Source: Schistocerca nitens (lineage: Eukaryota > Arthropoda > Insecta > Orthoptera > Acrididae). Taken from it: a stretch of 64,000 nt of DNA. The notes beneath the pieces are model-generated. The model ran no database searches. It saw only the letters and a program-made list of their open reading frames with translations, and was not told the DNA's origin. Positions 11,295 through 22,009 of the stretch are shown piece by piece. Within the stretch, counting starts at the first letter, position 1, and the number at the start of each line of letters is the position of its first letter. The stretch covers positions 712,277,202 through 712,341,201 of the forward strand of contig NC_064617.1 of assembly GCF_023898315.1 (NCBI RefSeq), given 5' to 3'. A program made the translations under genes and the position numbers.

Positions 11295-12845
11295 TAAAGT
11301 CAATGTTGTATGAATTCATGTAAACAATATGCAAATAAGTAAGCGCACCGAGGTTGAAATACTCTAGGCTGGTGTACACACATACATTCCAGACACGACG
11401 GTCACAGGAGCTTTTAGTTCGGGAGAGAAACTGCACAACGGGACGCCGGTCCCTTCAGAGGATGACCCAGTCTATGTCGGCCGGTGACCGCCCGTGGAGC
11501 GGACAGCGTGGGCCCGAGTGAAAAGGGGGAACGACCCCGTGTTCGGTTTAAAAGCAAATTCCGCTACATTGTGTGGGAGTGGCCAGCCAACACATTCTTT
11601 ACACATAGCATGCAGTTTCAGAGATTTTCACAGGGAGACAGCAAACGCCAAACACTAATGCTACAGTTTTCCGGATTGGTCGCCTTAAACGAAACGTCAT
11701 TCTCCCGTTTTAGAAGAGCAATGCTGATTGGCAGACGATATTTCTGATGCCTTGAGCTGAAGGAGTAATGGAAGAGACCGAAATATATACCCCTTCACGT
11801 CTGGCGTGGAGAGGCGCTGTTCCGTTGTCGCTCTTGGAGCGAGGAACAAGTTTCTCCTCAGTACTTCACTGGGAGAGCACCTCTGTCGAGAGTGAATCAA
11901 AGGGCGACTCTATATTGAGTCCTTGCGATTAAGCAGTGTTCACTGTGTTGGCCGACACACTTATTGTGTGGTGTGAACGGACACAGTTATAGTTAAAAGC
12001 CTGTGAGCGAATTTTTGAGTGGCATCGCGGTGGACTGGTTATCTGACCGGTGTACCACGCCAATAGTCAGACTAGGGGCGAATGGGAATCCTTGACTTCA
12101 TCAAGGCGTAGGGAGAGTTTGATTGGCGAAGGTCAATCCAGATAGAACGAGAGTTATCTTATTTGTCAGCAGCGAGCGGCGCAGACAGCAGTCATCGCAG
12201 CTTACGGTATTGTGCGCTACAGCTATTGCGAGCCCCATGTTTCCTCCACAACAGTACACTTCACTGCATTTCACACGCGACAGTCTCGATCGTACCTAGC
12301 AACATTCTAAAGAATAATTATTCAAGTTCAGTAGGTGCGCCTCTCAGCCATTCTGCCAAGTCAACAACCATCTTAAACTTTGTATAGAAATTTCATTAGT
12401 GAATCCTACCCTTGAGAGGTAACTTCACATTCCGAAGAGAACCACGATATGTCCGCATCTCGTGGTCGTGCGGTAGCGTTCTCGCTTCCCACGCCCGGGT
12501 TCCCGGGTTCGATTCCCGGCGGGGTCAGGGATTTTCCCTGCCTCGTGATGACTGGGTGTTGTGTGCTGTCCTTAGGTTAGTTAGGTTTAAGTAGTTCTAA
12601 GTTCTAGGGGACTGATGACCATAGATGTTAAGTCCCATAGTGCTCAGAGCCATTTGAGAACCACGATATAACTTGTTCAATTCATAACTAAAAGTGCCAT
12701 TGTGAATCTCAGAATTTTTGCAAAATAAATAATAACTTTCGTTAGTTTCATTTTTTTCTTACACTAACTAGCGCTACTCCAGTACCCAAGTATCCCACTA
12801 GTAACATAAGAAATTTTGTGAATTTTTGTGTCATTTCCTTACAGG
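11295..12845 (+). other. Possible LTR of the Gypsy element (weak), split by SINE
   Basis: No gene. GC-richer sequence follows the integrase. It has a TATA-like AAATATATACCCC near 11,789, a polyadenylation-like AATAAA at about 12,724, and possible TG...CA borders (TGTACACAC at 11,373 and CTTACA ending 12,845). These would fit an LTR about 1.25 kb long after removing the SINE at 12,451-12,655. The bases flanking the proposed borders (CTGG and GGGG) do not match, so a target duplication is not supported and the limits are uncertain. Confidence 0.3.
12451..12655 (+). mobile_element. tRNA-headed SINE, 14-bp target duplication
   Basis: A complete SINE flanked by GAGAACCACGATAT at 12437-12450 and 12656-12669. 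The head (about 12451-12530) is tRNA-like, with GTCGTGCGGTAGCG as A box and GGGTTCGATTCCCGG as B box. The body holds GGTTAGTTAGGTTTAAGTAG, CTAGGGGACTGATGACC and a 3' GTGCTCAGAGCCATTT. The head differs from that of the SINEs at 18,117 and 63,784, although the tail is the same. Read by RNA polymerase III and moved by a LINE in trans (family knowledge). Confidence 0.93.
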
Positions 12846-13154
12846 GGACGACTCCAGAAAATATTTATTGCTGCAAGTTTTTCAGGCATTTCTCTTTAGA
12901 ACGTTAGGAGCGTCTGTCTGACTTCTGTAGTAGTGTGGGGGTGGGAATTGCATCTTGCAGGAGCCACAGGGTATAGGGTACATCTCAGATTAATCCGTTG
13001 CGCAGAATAACAGAATCTCAGACCAACCCCACGCTCACGAAGTATTAAAATCGATTAAAACTGTTGACCTCAAAGAAAGGTGTTATGAGTCATCTTCGCG
13101 TGCCAAATGTTATGAGACAGATTGTACAGCCAGCCGCATGGCACCAATATAATG

Positions 13155-13354
13155 GCCGTGCTAGATTAGCCGAGCGGTCTAAGGCGCTGCAGTCATGGAC
13201 TGATCCCGGCGGAGGTTTGAGTCCTCCCTCGGGCATGGGTGTGTGTGTTTCTCCTTAGGATAATTTAGGTAAAGTAGGGTGTAAGCTTAGGTACTGATGA
13301 CCTTAGCAGTTAAGTCCCATAAGTTTTCACACACATTTGAAATTTTTTTTTGAA
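13155..13354 (+). mobile_element. tRNA-Leu-like SINE with A/T tail
   Basis: Flanked by CAATATAATG at 13145-13154 and 13355-13364. The head resembles a type II tRNA (AGATTAGCCGAGCGGTCTAA as A-box region, GGTTTGAGTCCTCCC as B box). The body has a diverged form of the common tail (CCTTAGGATAATTTAGG, ACTGATGACCTTAGCAG) and ends in A/T-rich sequence with a run of T. More diverged than the other SINEs here, suggesting a separate subfamily. Confidence 0.88.
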
Positions 13355-13364
13355 CAATATAATG

Positions 13365-14685
13365 CAACGCTGGCTACGCAGCGCCTCGCGGAAATGTTTG
13401 CTTACCGCAAGAGATAAACAAAGCACACAATGGACACCAGAATGAAAAACGGTGCAGTGTCATACATGTGCATAGTTAACTACAGTTAACTATGAATCAC
13501 TAAATTCAAATGAATAGTGTCAAGACGCAGGACATCGTCCAAAAACAATCTGTATGAATCCGTGTGAATGAAAGTGAATTTGAGGCTAGAACTTCTTCCG
13601 CAGGATAAATATAATACTCGTAATTATGTTGTTAATGATGCCGTATTCTTTTCGACATTTCATGTACCCATCTTGTACGAGAGGGACGTGGAAAGAGAGA
13701 ATACGGACCTGCTGCAGTAATACTTTCAGACAGCAACAGATCTAGACCAAGGTGCGGCAGACGACGGACCATCCACGCGGTCGAGGGCGTTCCAGCAGCG
13801 GTCTCTACCTGCCTGCGATCCAGCGGCTCGACGCGGGGGTGGCTACGCGACGTCGTCGGAGAATCATTATATGAAATTTGATATTTGAGTTACATGAACT
13901 TTTAATCTTCATGTTAAGCCTCCGTAAAAGACTCTTGACCTCAGATGCGACTAAACAGAAATATATATTCGCGTGTTGAAAATATTATCTTGTATTCACG
14001 TTAAGCCTGACAAATAAGAGTAGGTAACTGTATTTTCTTGAAGCCATACGGACGGTTTTGATCCGAGTGTTCCGGATCCAGTGAACCGAAATGGGGGGGG
14101 GGGGGGGGGGAGAGATAAGTTAATCCGGGAAGTCTCCGTCGCATTTTCCAAGACTGTACAGTTACTACAGCCATTTACACAATCACGTCAACGCTACCTG
14201 TGTCATGCGGTACTCAATGTTGTATCTGAACACTTGCATGATGAGAAGAATATGTTAATCATGTGAAAGTGAACAATAAGCAACATGGATATGATGGTCT
14301 GATAAAAAAATATAATACACAAAAACTATTTTTTTTTTCTCAGCCCTAGGGGCAATGTAATATACGCGACTGAATTTTTTCAGGACAATATTCACGACAG
14401 CATTGTGTGTGGAATTTGAGCGAACATTCTCGTGATATTAATAAAAAAGGATTTCATCGCTACTAAAATAATAATAAATAATTATTGTCAGTGACGTAAT
14501 TTCATTTTATGTGAAAATAATATCTTAGACAATACTCATGGAAAAAGATAATGGAAATCTTCATCTTTTCTTATCTATGATTCTTCTAGAATAATCTTTC
14601 TTCTTGTTCGAACTGTTGTAGTGATCGGAAGTGATTGATGTCACGTAACAGAGGTCTGTAAAAACTGTTTTATGTTGTTAATTAG
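13365..14685. other. No recognisable gene; GC-rich patch and poly-G run
   Basis: No coding region or known element recognised. A GC-rich patch lies at 13,735-13,860. A run of about 17 G follows at 14,094-14,110. From 14,290 the sequence is AT-rich with many ATAAT runs. The stretch lies between a SINE and the second copy of the ~200-bp direct repeat, so it could be retrotransposon non-coding sequence. Confidence 0.5.
14094..14110 (+). repeat. Poly-G tract
   Basis: An uninterrupted run of about 17 G just after a CCGAAAT context. Such runs can form G-quadruplex structures and are prone to length error in sequencing. Confidence 0.9.
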
Positions 14686-14897
14686 TATTCGAAAAATAGA
14701 GTTTCTATGAGATTGAAATGAATTTTATTTGTTTAAGGTTTTTTTATTGTAATTCTCATCAGCTACAAAGGAGCCCAGCCATTAGCGCTATTGATCTACA
14801 GCGGAGTTTACTGGTAAATGCTGAATAACAAGCGATTAACATAAAGAAATATATTTAAATGTTAATGCATATAGTGAAGGTACAAAAAGATTAAATA
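14686..14897 (+). repeat. ~200-bp direct repeat, copy 2
   Basis: Matches 11098-11294 from ATTCGAAAAATAGAGTTTCT to GTGAAGGTACAAAAAGATT. Compared with copy 1 it carries about 20 extra bases (near CTACAAAGGAGCCCAGCCA). It ends exactly where a Tc1 element begins at the TA dinucleotide 14898-14899. The sequence after the Tc1 element does not continue the match. Confidence 0.75.
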
Positions 14898-15034
14898 TAC
14901 ACTACTGGCCATTAAAATTGCTACACCAAGAATAAATGCAGATGATAAGCGGGTATTCATTGGACAAATATATTATACTAGAACTGACATGTGATTACAT
15001 TTTCACGCAATTTAAGTGCATAGATCCTGAGAAA

Positions 15035-16812
15035 TCAGTACCCAGAACAACCACATCTGGCCGTAATAACGGCCTTGATACGCCTGGGCATTGAGTCAAC
15101 CAGAGCTTGGATGGCGTGTACAGGTACAGTTGCCCATGCAGCTTCAACACGACACCACAGTTCATCAAGATTAGTCACTGGCGTATTGTGACGAACCAGT
15201 TGCTCAGCCACCATTGACCAGACGTTTTCAGTTGGTGAGAGATCTGGAGAATGTGCTGGCCAGGGCAGCAGTCGAACATTTTCTGTATGCAGAAAGGCCA
15301 GTACAGGACCTGCAACATGCAGTCGTGCATTATCCTGCTGAAATGTAGGGTTTGAAAGGTGGCTACACTGAGCCACAGCGCCAGAGATCGCTAGAGAGCA
15401 TTGTTCCGCCGCCTCCACTGGCAGTGATTATTGAGAACTCGTAGTGGGCAGTGCTTGTCGAGGACTCGTAGTAGTCAGTTCGTGTTGAGATGTGCTAGTA
15501 GGGAGTGCTTGCTGAGATGTGATACTGAAAAGTTCTTGTTGAGATGTGGTAATAGCGAGTCGGTGTGGAGATATATTGTAATGATTAGAGTGATTTTGGT
15601 CAATATATGAAGGTAACGAAACTTGATTTATTTTTCATTATTTCCATGTTTTAAATAATGCGTCATTACAGGTTCAGTCAACAAAGCATCTGGCTTGTGT
15701 TCTTGTATTAGAGTGTAATTCTGGTTTTCTTGAGTAATTATGGTATTTTTATTTTCTTTAATTAATTCAGTATAAATGATATTTAAAATTTCTTGTGTTA
15801 TTGAAGAAGAACCGTGCCAGATGCGTACGTTGAGTCATACTTCCACACACAGAACAGTTACACTTGTGCTTTGGTTTCGTAGGTTTTATAGTTGCTGGGG
15901 ACTTAATTAATTAATTGTGTTAATGATAATTTCCATTTCATTCTTTGTTATTGTTCTATGCAGTGAGATAGCGTAATAATACTAGTCAGGGCCAACCGTT
16001 ACGAGACTTCGTAACCGAACAGACAGCTACTAAATCAAAAAATGAAAATTATTTTCATTGTATTTTAATTAAGCCCCCATGCAGGTTTCGCGGGTATCGA
16101 TTGAAGGGTAGAGCCACGGGTCGTAACACATCTGAAATGTAACGTCCACTGTTCAAAGTGCCGTCAATGCGAACAAGAGGTGACCGAGACGTGTAACTAA
16201 TGGCACCCCATACCATCACGCCAGGTGATACACCAGTATGTCGATGACGAATACACGCTTCCAATGTGCGTTCACCGCGATGTCGCCAAACACGGATGCG
16301 ACCATCATGATGCTGTAAACAGAACCTGGATTCATCCGAAAAAATGACGTTTTCCATTCGCGCACCCAGCTTCGTCGTTGAGTAAACCATCGCAGGCGCT
16401 CCTGTCTCTGATGCAGCGTCAAGGGTAACCGCAGCCATGGCCTCCGAGCTGATAGTCCATGCTGCTGCAAACGTCGTCGAACTGTTCGTGCAGATGGTTG
16501 TTGTCTTGCAAACGTCCCCATCTGTTGACTCAGGGATCGAGACGTGGCTGCACGATCCGTTACAGCCATGCGGATAAGATGCCTGTCATCTCTACTGCTA
16601 GTGATACGAGGCCGTTGGGATCCAGCACAGCGTTCCGTATTACCCTCCTGAACCCACCGAGTGCATATTCTGCTAACAGTCATTGGATCTCGACCAACGC
16701 GAGCAGCAATGTCGCGATACGATAAACCGCAATCGCGATAGGCTACAATCTGACCTTTATCAAAGTCGGAAACGTGATGGTACGTATTTCTCCTCCTTAC
16801 GCGAGGCATCAC
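15035..16812 (-). pseudogene. Tc1 transposase (DD34E), frameshifted and interrupted
   Basis: Starts at 16812 with an N-terminal paired-like helix-turn-helix (HHVSDFDKGQIVAYRDCGLSYRDIAARVGRDPMTVSRI). A frameshift near 16,340 moves to the frame containing NVIFSDESRFCLQHHDG (first Asp). After the inserted LTR the frame 15352-15035 has FQQDNARLHVAG (second Asp) and SPDLSPTENVW (Glu); I count 34 residues between them, giving DD34E. The enzyme would cut and paste the element at TA sites. It is dead by frameshift and by the insertion. Confidence 0.88.
15353..16083 (-). mobile_element. Probable solo LTR inside Tc1 copy A
   Basis: 731 bases absent from the other Tc1 copies, at the point corresponding to 61,990. 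Read on the minus strand it begins TGCATGGGGG and ends CCACCTTTCA, and GGTT flanks it on both sides (15349-15352 and 16084-16087): TG...CA ends plus a 4-bp duplication fit a solo LTR of a Gypsy-type element. No open frame. It contains degenerate ~34-base tandem units around 15,425-15,570 (TGTTGAGATGTG and GAGGACTCGTAG variants). Confidence 0.65.
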
Positions 16813-17042
16813 AACAACGTTTCACCAGGCAACGCCGGTCGACTGCTGTTTGTGTATGAGAAATCGGTTGGAAACTTTCCTCATGTCAGCACGTTGCAGG
16901 TGTCGCCAACGGCGCCAACCTTGTGTGAATGCTCTGAAAAGCTAATCATTTGCATGTCACAGCATCTTCTTCCTGTCGGTTAAATTTCGCGTCTGTAGCA
17001 CGCCATGTTCGTGGTGTAGCAATTTTAATGGCCAGTAGTGTA

Positions 17043-17814
17043 TATTATTTGTTAGGGCCTGAAGCAGCCATCTTAGTGAAATATTGCAGCGACAGCTTTA
17101 AATTGATTTTCTATTCGGACATAAATGTTGTTGGTCATAATTGTGATAATAACCGTGTATTAGTGGCCCAGAATCCACTTTGAGGAAATAAATTCTACTT
17201 AGAGTGTGAATAATATTTAAATATAGTGCATATAGCATCTTAAGTTATATAAATTCTTAATTGCTAATGTAAGAAGCCTGGTAATTTCATAACTTTTATG
17301 ACACATTTCGACAGAAAAAATACATAAGTGTTGTGTGCGTGTAGTAATGCGTGACAAAACTGTTCATTTTGCTTAAAGAAAAGTGCTGCCACCTCGAATA
17401 ACAGTAGCGTTAAATTCGATAAACGATCTGCAACTTAGTGCCATTTACACTGCTTGACAGACAACATTGCTACACGTTCCCAGGTGGAGATTTCTTTAAC
17501 AAAATAACGATTATTACCCGGGAAAAGCGGTGTTTAAATAAAACCTTATGTTACAATGATAATAAGTAACTAGTTTTATCGTAATTTTGCTGAAATTGTA
17601 CCACACGCAATCAAACCACAATACTCGCACGCCACAATACGGAAGTTACACTTATTAATCACATGGCAAAATATTCTTTCCTTTGTATATTAAAATTTTG
17701 TTACGATATCTCAAATCCTTAATGAGATATGAGGAATATTACAAATATTCATTCTGGCTTATCCGCTGTCTCGCGAGATTGATGATAGATAGCGATATCC
17801 TTCTAACACCCAAA
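17043..17814. other. AT-rich stretch, nothing recognised
   Basis: No open frame of note, no element ends or tRNA-like sequence seen. It lies between Tc1 copy A and the left arm of the long inverted repeat. Confidence 0.5.
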
Positions 17815-18869
17815 CCTCCAGATGCCAGGCACTCAGATCGGTAACAAATGTTGTATCGATAGAGTATCAACCAAAACTCCGCTTTAGTTCTACTATGTGC
17901 TGTCGTCCAGCAGAACGAGTGTAAACGTTAATTAAAAATGACGGCAGAACTACGGGAGACAGGAAAAGCATAACTGTAACTAATATGTATAGCTTCCGTG
18001 GGGAAGTTGGAAGAGCGTTAAATCGTCGTATCAAAGGTCCCGTAGTTCATATCTCAATAATGACAGTTTTTTTATACTTTGTTATGCGAGAAAGTGTTAT
18101 ATGGCACTATTAATACGCCGGCCGGTGTGGCCGAGCGGTTCTAGGCGCTTCAGTCTGGAACCGCGCGACCGCTGCGGTCGCAGCTTCGAATCCTGCTTCG
18201 GGCATGGATGTGTGTGATGTCCATAGGTTAGTTAGGTTTAAGTAGTTCTAAGTTCTAGGGGACTGATGACCTCGATGTTAAGTCCCATAGTGCTCAGAGC
18301 CATTTGAACTATTAATACTTCCGTAAGTCTGATGCAATTGTTTCTTTATTCTACTATTCCGACTGTTTGTTTATTCTGTGAAACTACAGCTGCTTCATCA
18401 CGAATGGTGTCTGTTCTGTCAGACGTGTGCGACAGAACAGACACCACATCCATCAATGCAAATGTACTCAACAGGTTTGCTACTTCGAGCTAACGAAGCG
18501 AAGGCAGACTGCCAAAAGAACATTGCTACAAATTCCGAAAAGTCCCTTTACATGTCAGAAAAACGCTCCCATATAATAGTTTCACGCGTAAACAGATAAA
18601 AGACTGTCATCAGTGAGGTTTGAACGCGAGACCTTCGTTATCACGACCTTACGCGCTACCAACTCACCCACGCTGGATGAAGAAACCGTTGTTTCCAGAC
18701 ACCCCTTTCCTGTGCTCCGTAGTTCTGGTGTCACTTTTAATTACCGTTTACGCGTGTTCTACTGGACTACAGCACATAGCATGAACCAAATCTGTGTTTC
18801 AGTTGATACTCTATCGACATAGAACGTTTGGTGCCGATCTGAGTGTCTGACATCTGGAGGTTTGGGTGT
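17815..18869. repeat. Long imperfect inverted repeat with tRNA-like arms
   Basis: Left arm about 17815-18076 and right arm about 18597-18869 are reverse complements with moderate divergence. Shared blocks include ACACCCAAACCTCCAGATG, CAGATCGG, TATCGATAGAGTATCAAC, CTATGTGCTGT, AACTACGG and TGACAGT. The right arm, on the minus strand, holds a tRNA-like stretch (GTGAGTTGGTAGCGCG as A box, GCGTTCAAACC as B box, about 18,675-18,615); the left arm has its decayed counterpart around 18,010-18,065. A SINE (18,117-18,307) sits in the loop. It could be a fold-back element or two copies of an unknown tRNA-containing repeat in opposite orientation. Confidence 0.75.
18117..18307 (+). mobile_element. tRNA-headed SINE, 11-bp target duplication
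   Basis: Flanked by ACTATTAATAC at 18106-18116 and 18308-18318. Head GCCGGTGTGGCCGAGCGGTT (A-box region) and GCAGCTTCGAATCCTGCTTC (B box), body with the shared tail GGTTAGTTAGGTTTAAGTAG and end GTGCTCAGAGCCATTTGA. Same subfamily as the copies at 40,217, 44,904, 53,588 and 63,784. Confidence 0.93.
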
Positions 18870-19313
18870 AAGTTTAAAGAATAATTTCATGCGCCACACT
18901 GAACTCGGGTGCGGAGCGGCAGCTCGGCAGCAGCCCGACGCGCTACTCCGCTCTGCGCTGTTGATCCGCTCCACTATAATCCGGGACTACTGCGACGTCA
19001 TGTTTGCAACTGCTGCCAGACGCAACATTCAGATAGTTGCATTATAGCAGCTAGGTGAGTGGTGTCCAGTACATATACATCATCAAGCAGATGGGGAGGG
19101 TGACGTGGCAAGAGTATATACTTGTCCCCTCATGGAATCTGGAAAGACGATTTTTGTTCATTAGTAATTCTCTCAATGGTCATCAATGACTCTACTGTCC
19201 TGTAGGTTTAGCATTGCTAGCCCGACGGGAAATACTATTCCTATGGCGATCACTATATATATGATTTTTTCGTTTGCAAAAAAATGAGAAAATTCGATAA
19301 ATAAGAGATAATA
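18870..19313. other. No recognisable feature
   Basis: Contains a short GC-rich run near 18,905-18,965. No coding or element signal identified. Ends at the TA preceding the mariner element. Confidence 0.4.
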
Positions 19314-19447
19314 TGAGGGTCACTCCAAAAGAAATGCACACTATTTTCGTAAAAATACAGTTTTCATTTTGCATGTGTGAAAGTTTTACAGAGTGTAGAT
19401 ACATCCTTCCCGCTTGTTTTCAAACTTAGTTCAACCTGTTCCCGTGA

Positions 19448-20240
19448 GTGGCACCGTCACAGCATGTCTTCAAGATGGCTGCTATACTTGAAGTTCGTCA
19501 GAAGCAACGTGCTGTCATAGAATTCCTGTGCTGTGAAAACGAGACAGTGGGAAACATCCACAAGAGGTTGAAAAAGGTGTATGGAGATGCTGCTGTCGAT
19601 CACAGTGCAGTTAGTCGGTGGGCAAGCAGGTTACGTGATGAAAGCGGGCACAGCGATATTGAGGACTCACAAAGAAACAAGAAAAACGGTGTTCAGCGAA
19701 CTTTTGGAACAGTACGAGAAGGGTGGAGATGAATTTCTTGGAAGAATTGTGACAGGTGATGAAACATGGCTCCATTAATTTTAACCAGAGACGAAGAGGC
19801 AATCAATGGAGTGGCATCACGCAAATTCACCCAAGAAAAAAAAATTCAAAACCAAACCTGTTGCTGGAAAAGTTATGGCTACGGTGTTTTCGATTCCGAA
19901 GGACTCTTGCTTGTGGACATCATGCCAAATGGAACCACCATAAATTCTGATGCATATGTGACGACACTGAAGAAACTTCGAGCTCGACAAGTCGTGTTCG
20001 ACCACATCGGCTAAAGCAGGATGTTTTGCTGTTGCACAACAATGCTCGGCCACATGTCAGTCAAAAAACCGTGGAGGCGATCACAAAACTCGGATGGACA
20101 ACACTGAAACACCCGCCTTACAGTCCTGACCTGGCTCCATGTGATTATCATCTCTTTGGGAAACTGAAAGACTCTCTTCGTGGAACAAGGTTTGAACATG
20201 ATGACTCCCTTGTGCACGCTGCCAAACTGTAGCTCCAACA
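19448..20240 (+). pseudogene. mariner transposase remnant (DD34D type)
   Basis: The N-terminus (EVRQKQRAVIEFLCCENETVGNIHKRLKKVYG...VSRWASRL) is the mariner helix-turn-helix. A deletion and frameshift follow near 19,690. Further on are RIVTGDETWLH (first Asp), VLLLHNNARPHVSQ and PPYSPDLAPCDYHLFGKLKDSL (third Asp). In related mariners the middle block is HDNARPH, so the second catalytic Asp is Asn here. Several frameshifts are present. The protein would have mediated cut-and-paste at TA. Confidence 0.88.
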
Positions 20241-20395
20241 GGTTGGTCCATAATTTTACCGTTCGGGGATACAGGCGCTGGTTCCAAGATGGAGTAAGGC
20301 AGTTGAGAGGGATGGAAATTATGTGGAGAAATGAAAATATTGTTCCTAAAAGATGTATCTACAATTTATAAAACTTTCATACATGTAGAATAAAA

Positions 20396-20538
20396 CGGTC
20401 GCAGGTTCGAATCCTGCCTCGGGCATGGATGTGTGTGATGTCCTTAGGTTAGTTAGGTTTAAGTAGTTCTAAGTTCTAGGGGACTGATGACCACAGCAGT
20501 TGAGTCCCATAGTGCTCAGAGCCAATTGAATCATTTTT
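20396..20538 (+). mobile_element. 5'-truncated SINE, 12-bp target duplication
   Basis: Flanked by TGTAGAATAAAA at 20384-20395 and 20539-20550. Begins at the B box (GGTCGCAGGTTCGAATCCTG) and so lacks the tRNA 5' half and A box. The tail is the common one. A truncated copy with a perfect target duplication indicates incomplete reverse transcription at insertion, not later decay. Confidence 0.93.
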
Positions 20539-20665
20539 TGTAGAATAAAAGATGGATTTAAAAAAATAGTGTCCATTTCTTTTGGAGTGACCCTCGTACA
20601 TAGGCTTACTTACCATCATTCTTCCCACGCACTGTTGGCAAGAGGAGCAGGGAAGGGGGCATCAG

Positions 20666-20733
20666 TTAATGGTATCAAAAGTACCCTCCGCCACAAATCG
20701 TCAGTTTGCGGAGTATTGATGTAGATGTAGATT
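20666..20733 (+). mobile_element. Jockey-type LINE 3'-end fragment
   Basis: Only the last ~70 bases of the family at 4331-6022 are present: GTACCCTCCGCCACAAATCG, TTGCGGAGTATTGATG and a GATGTA tail. Probably a strongly 5'-truncated insertion. Confidence 0.75.
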
Positions 20734-20948
20734 TTCACGGACAGTTATTACCAAAATAGGCGTCCACAAGGAGCGGGGGAAAAGGCGAGACGGGGCTCTT
20801 AACACGTCATCCCTCCCGCCCCCCAGAATCAAAGGTACAGAGTTTTTTATTCATCACGGAACTTCCAAAACCTTCTAGAAGTAATTTCCGTGATTCCGCA
20901 AAACTTCTGTTTATCTAGTTGTAGCATTCTGTGGCTGATCGCAGTGAG

Positions 20949-22009
20949 ATCTACATCTAAATCATACTCCACAAGCCACCTAATGGTGTGTGGCGTAGGT
21001 ACTTTCGGTACCACTATTTGATCCCTCCAACCCTATTCCACTTGCGAATAGTGCGTGGGAAGAATGATTGTCGGTAAGGCTCTGTATTGGCTCTAATTTC
21101 TCGCATTTCTTCCTCGTGGGCAATACGAGAGATGTATGTGGGGCGAAGTAATATGTTGTCTGACTCCTCCCGAAAAGTGCTGTCCCAAAATTTCAATAGT
21201 AAATCTCTCCGTGATGCTCAACACCTCTCTTGTAACGTCTGAAAGTGTAATTCGTTTAGCATCTCCGTAACGCTCTCTCGCCTGGTAAACGATCCCGTGA
21301 GGAAACGCACCACTCTTCGTTGGATCTTCTCTATCTCCTCTATCAGTCCTATCTGATAGGGATCCCAGATAGATGAACAGTACTCAAGAATCGGGCGACC
21401 AAGCGCCTTATGAGCCACTTCTTTGGTGGATGAGTTACATTTCCTTAAGGTTCTTCCGATAATCTGAGTCTGGTATCTGCTTTTCCTACTGTTTGTTTTA
21501 TGTGGTCATTCCACTTAAGGTCGCTCTGGATAGTTATGCCTAGATATTTTACGGCAGACGCTGTCTCTAGCTGTTTGTCATCAATAGTGTAGCTATACAG
21601 TACACATTTCTTTTCCTGTGTATGCGCAATATGTTACATTTATTTACGTTCAGGGTCAACTGCCAGAGTCTGCACCATTCATCAATTCTCTGCATGTCGT
21701 TCTGCAAGTTCTTACTATATTCTGGTGTTGCTACTTTGGTATAGACAATTTTATCATCTGCGAATAGCTTTAAAGAGTATCCGACGCTTTCTGCTAGATC
21801 ATTTATATATACTGTAAACAGCAACGGTCCTATCCCACTTCCCTGTGGTACTCCTGATATTACCGTTACATCTGCCGATTTAGTTCCGTTACGAGCGACT
21901 TCTTGAATTCCATCTGCAAGAAAGTCTTAAATCCAATCGCAGGTCTGCTCTGATACCCCGCAAGCTCGTATATTTTTCATTAAACGGCAATGTGGGACGG
22001 TGTTAAATA
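20949..22009 (-). mobile_element. Antisense Jockey-type LINE, piece 1 (RT C-terminal part)
   Basis: Minus-strand Jockey-type element starting with its 3' tail (GATCTACATCTAAATCATAC complement of the GATGTA tail). Frames 21196-21014, 21418-21218 and 21824-21567 carry ORF2 pieces, including SLKLFADDKIVY (catalytic FADD) and LLFTVYINDLAESVG. The piece ends at TA 22008-22009 in the codons of DFSKVFNTVPH, where Tc1 copy B is inserted. The RT reading resumes at 22,853-22,869, then again after the mitochondrial block at about 38,823. Confidence 0.85.

Larger units (their letters stand above)
14900..17040 (-). mobile_element. Tc1-family DNA transposon, copy A, split by solo LTR
   Basis: Both ends carry the inverted repeat CACTACTGGCCATTAAAATT...GCTACACCA, flanked by TA at 14898-14899 and 17041-17042, the expected Tc1/mariner target. 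Two other copies of the family lie at 22,010-22,850 and 61,046-63,088. Transposase is on the minus strand. An insertion at 15,353-16,083 separates the two halves of its catalytic domain. Without that insertion the element is about 1.4 kb. Confidence 0.93.
19314..20596 (+). mobile_element. mariner-type DNA transposon with SINE insertion
   Basis: Inverted ends GAGGGTCACTCCAAAAGAAATG...ACACTATTTT (left 19314-19348, right 20562-20596) flanked by TA at 19312-19313 and 20597-20598. Transposase is on the plus strand. A truncated SINE lies near the right end (20,396-20,538). Element length without the SINE is about 1.13 kb, slightly short for mariner because of an internal deletion in the transposase. 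Confidence 0.92.

Noticed and set aside
11373..12845. Confident 3' LTR of the Gypsy element
   Set aside because: Proposed TG...CA borders are not flanked by matching bases and no second copy is in the window; kept only as a weak feature.
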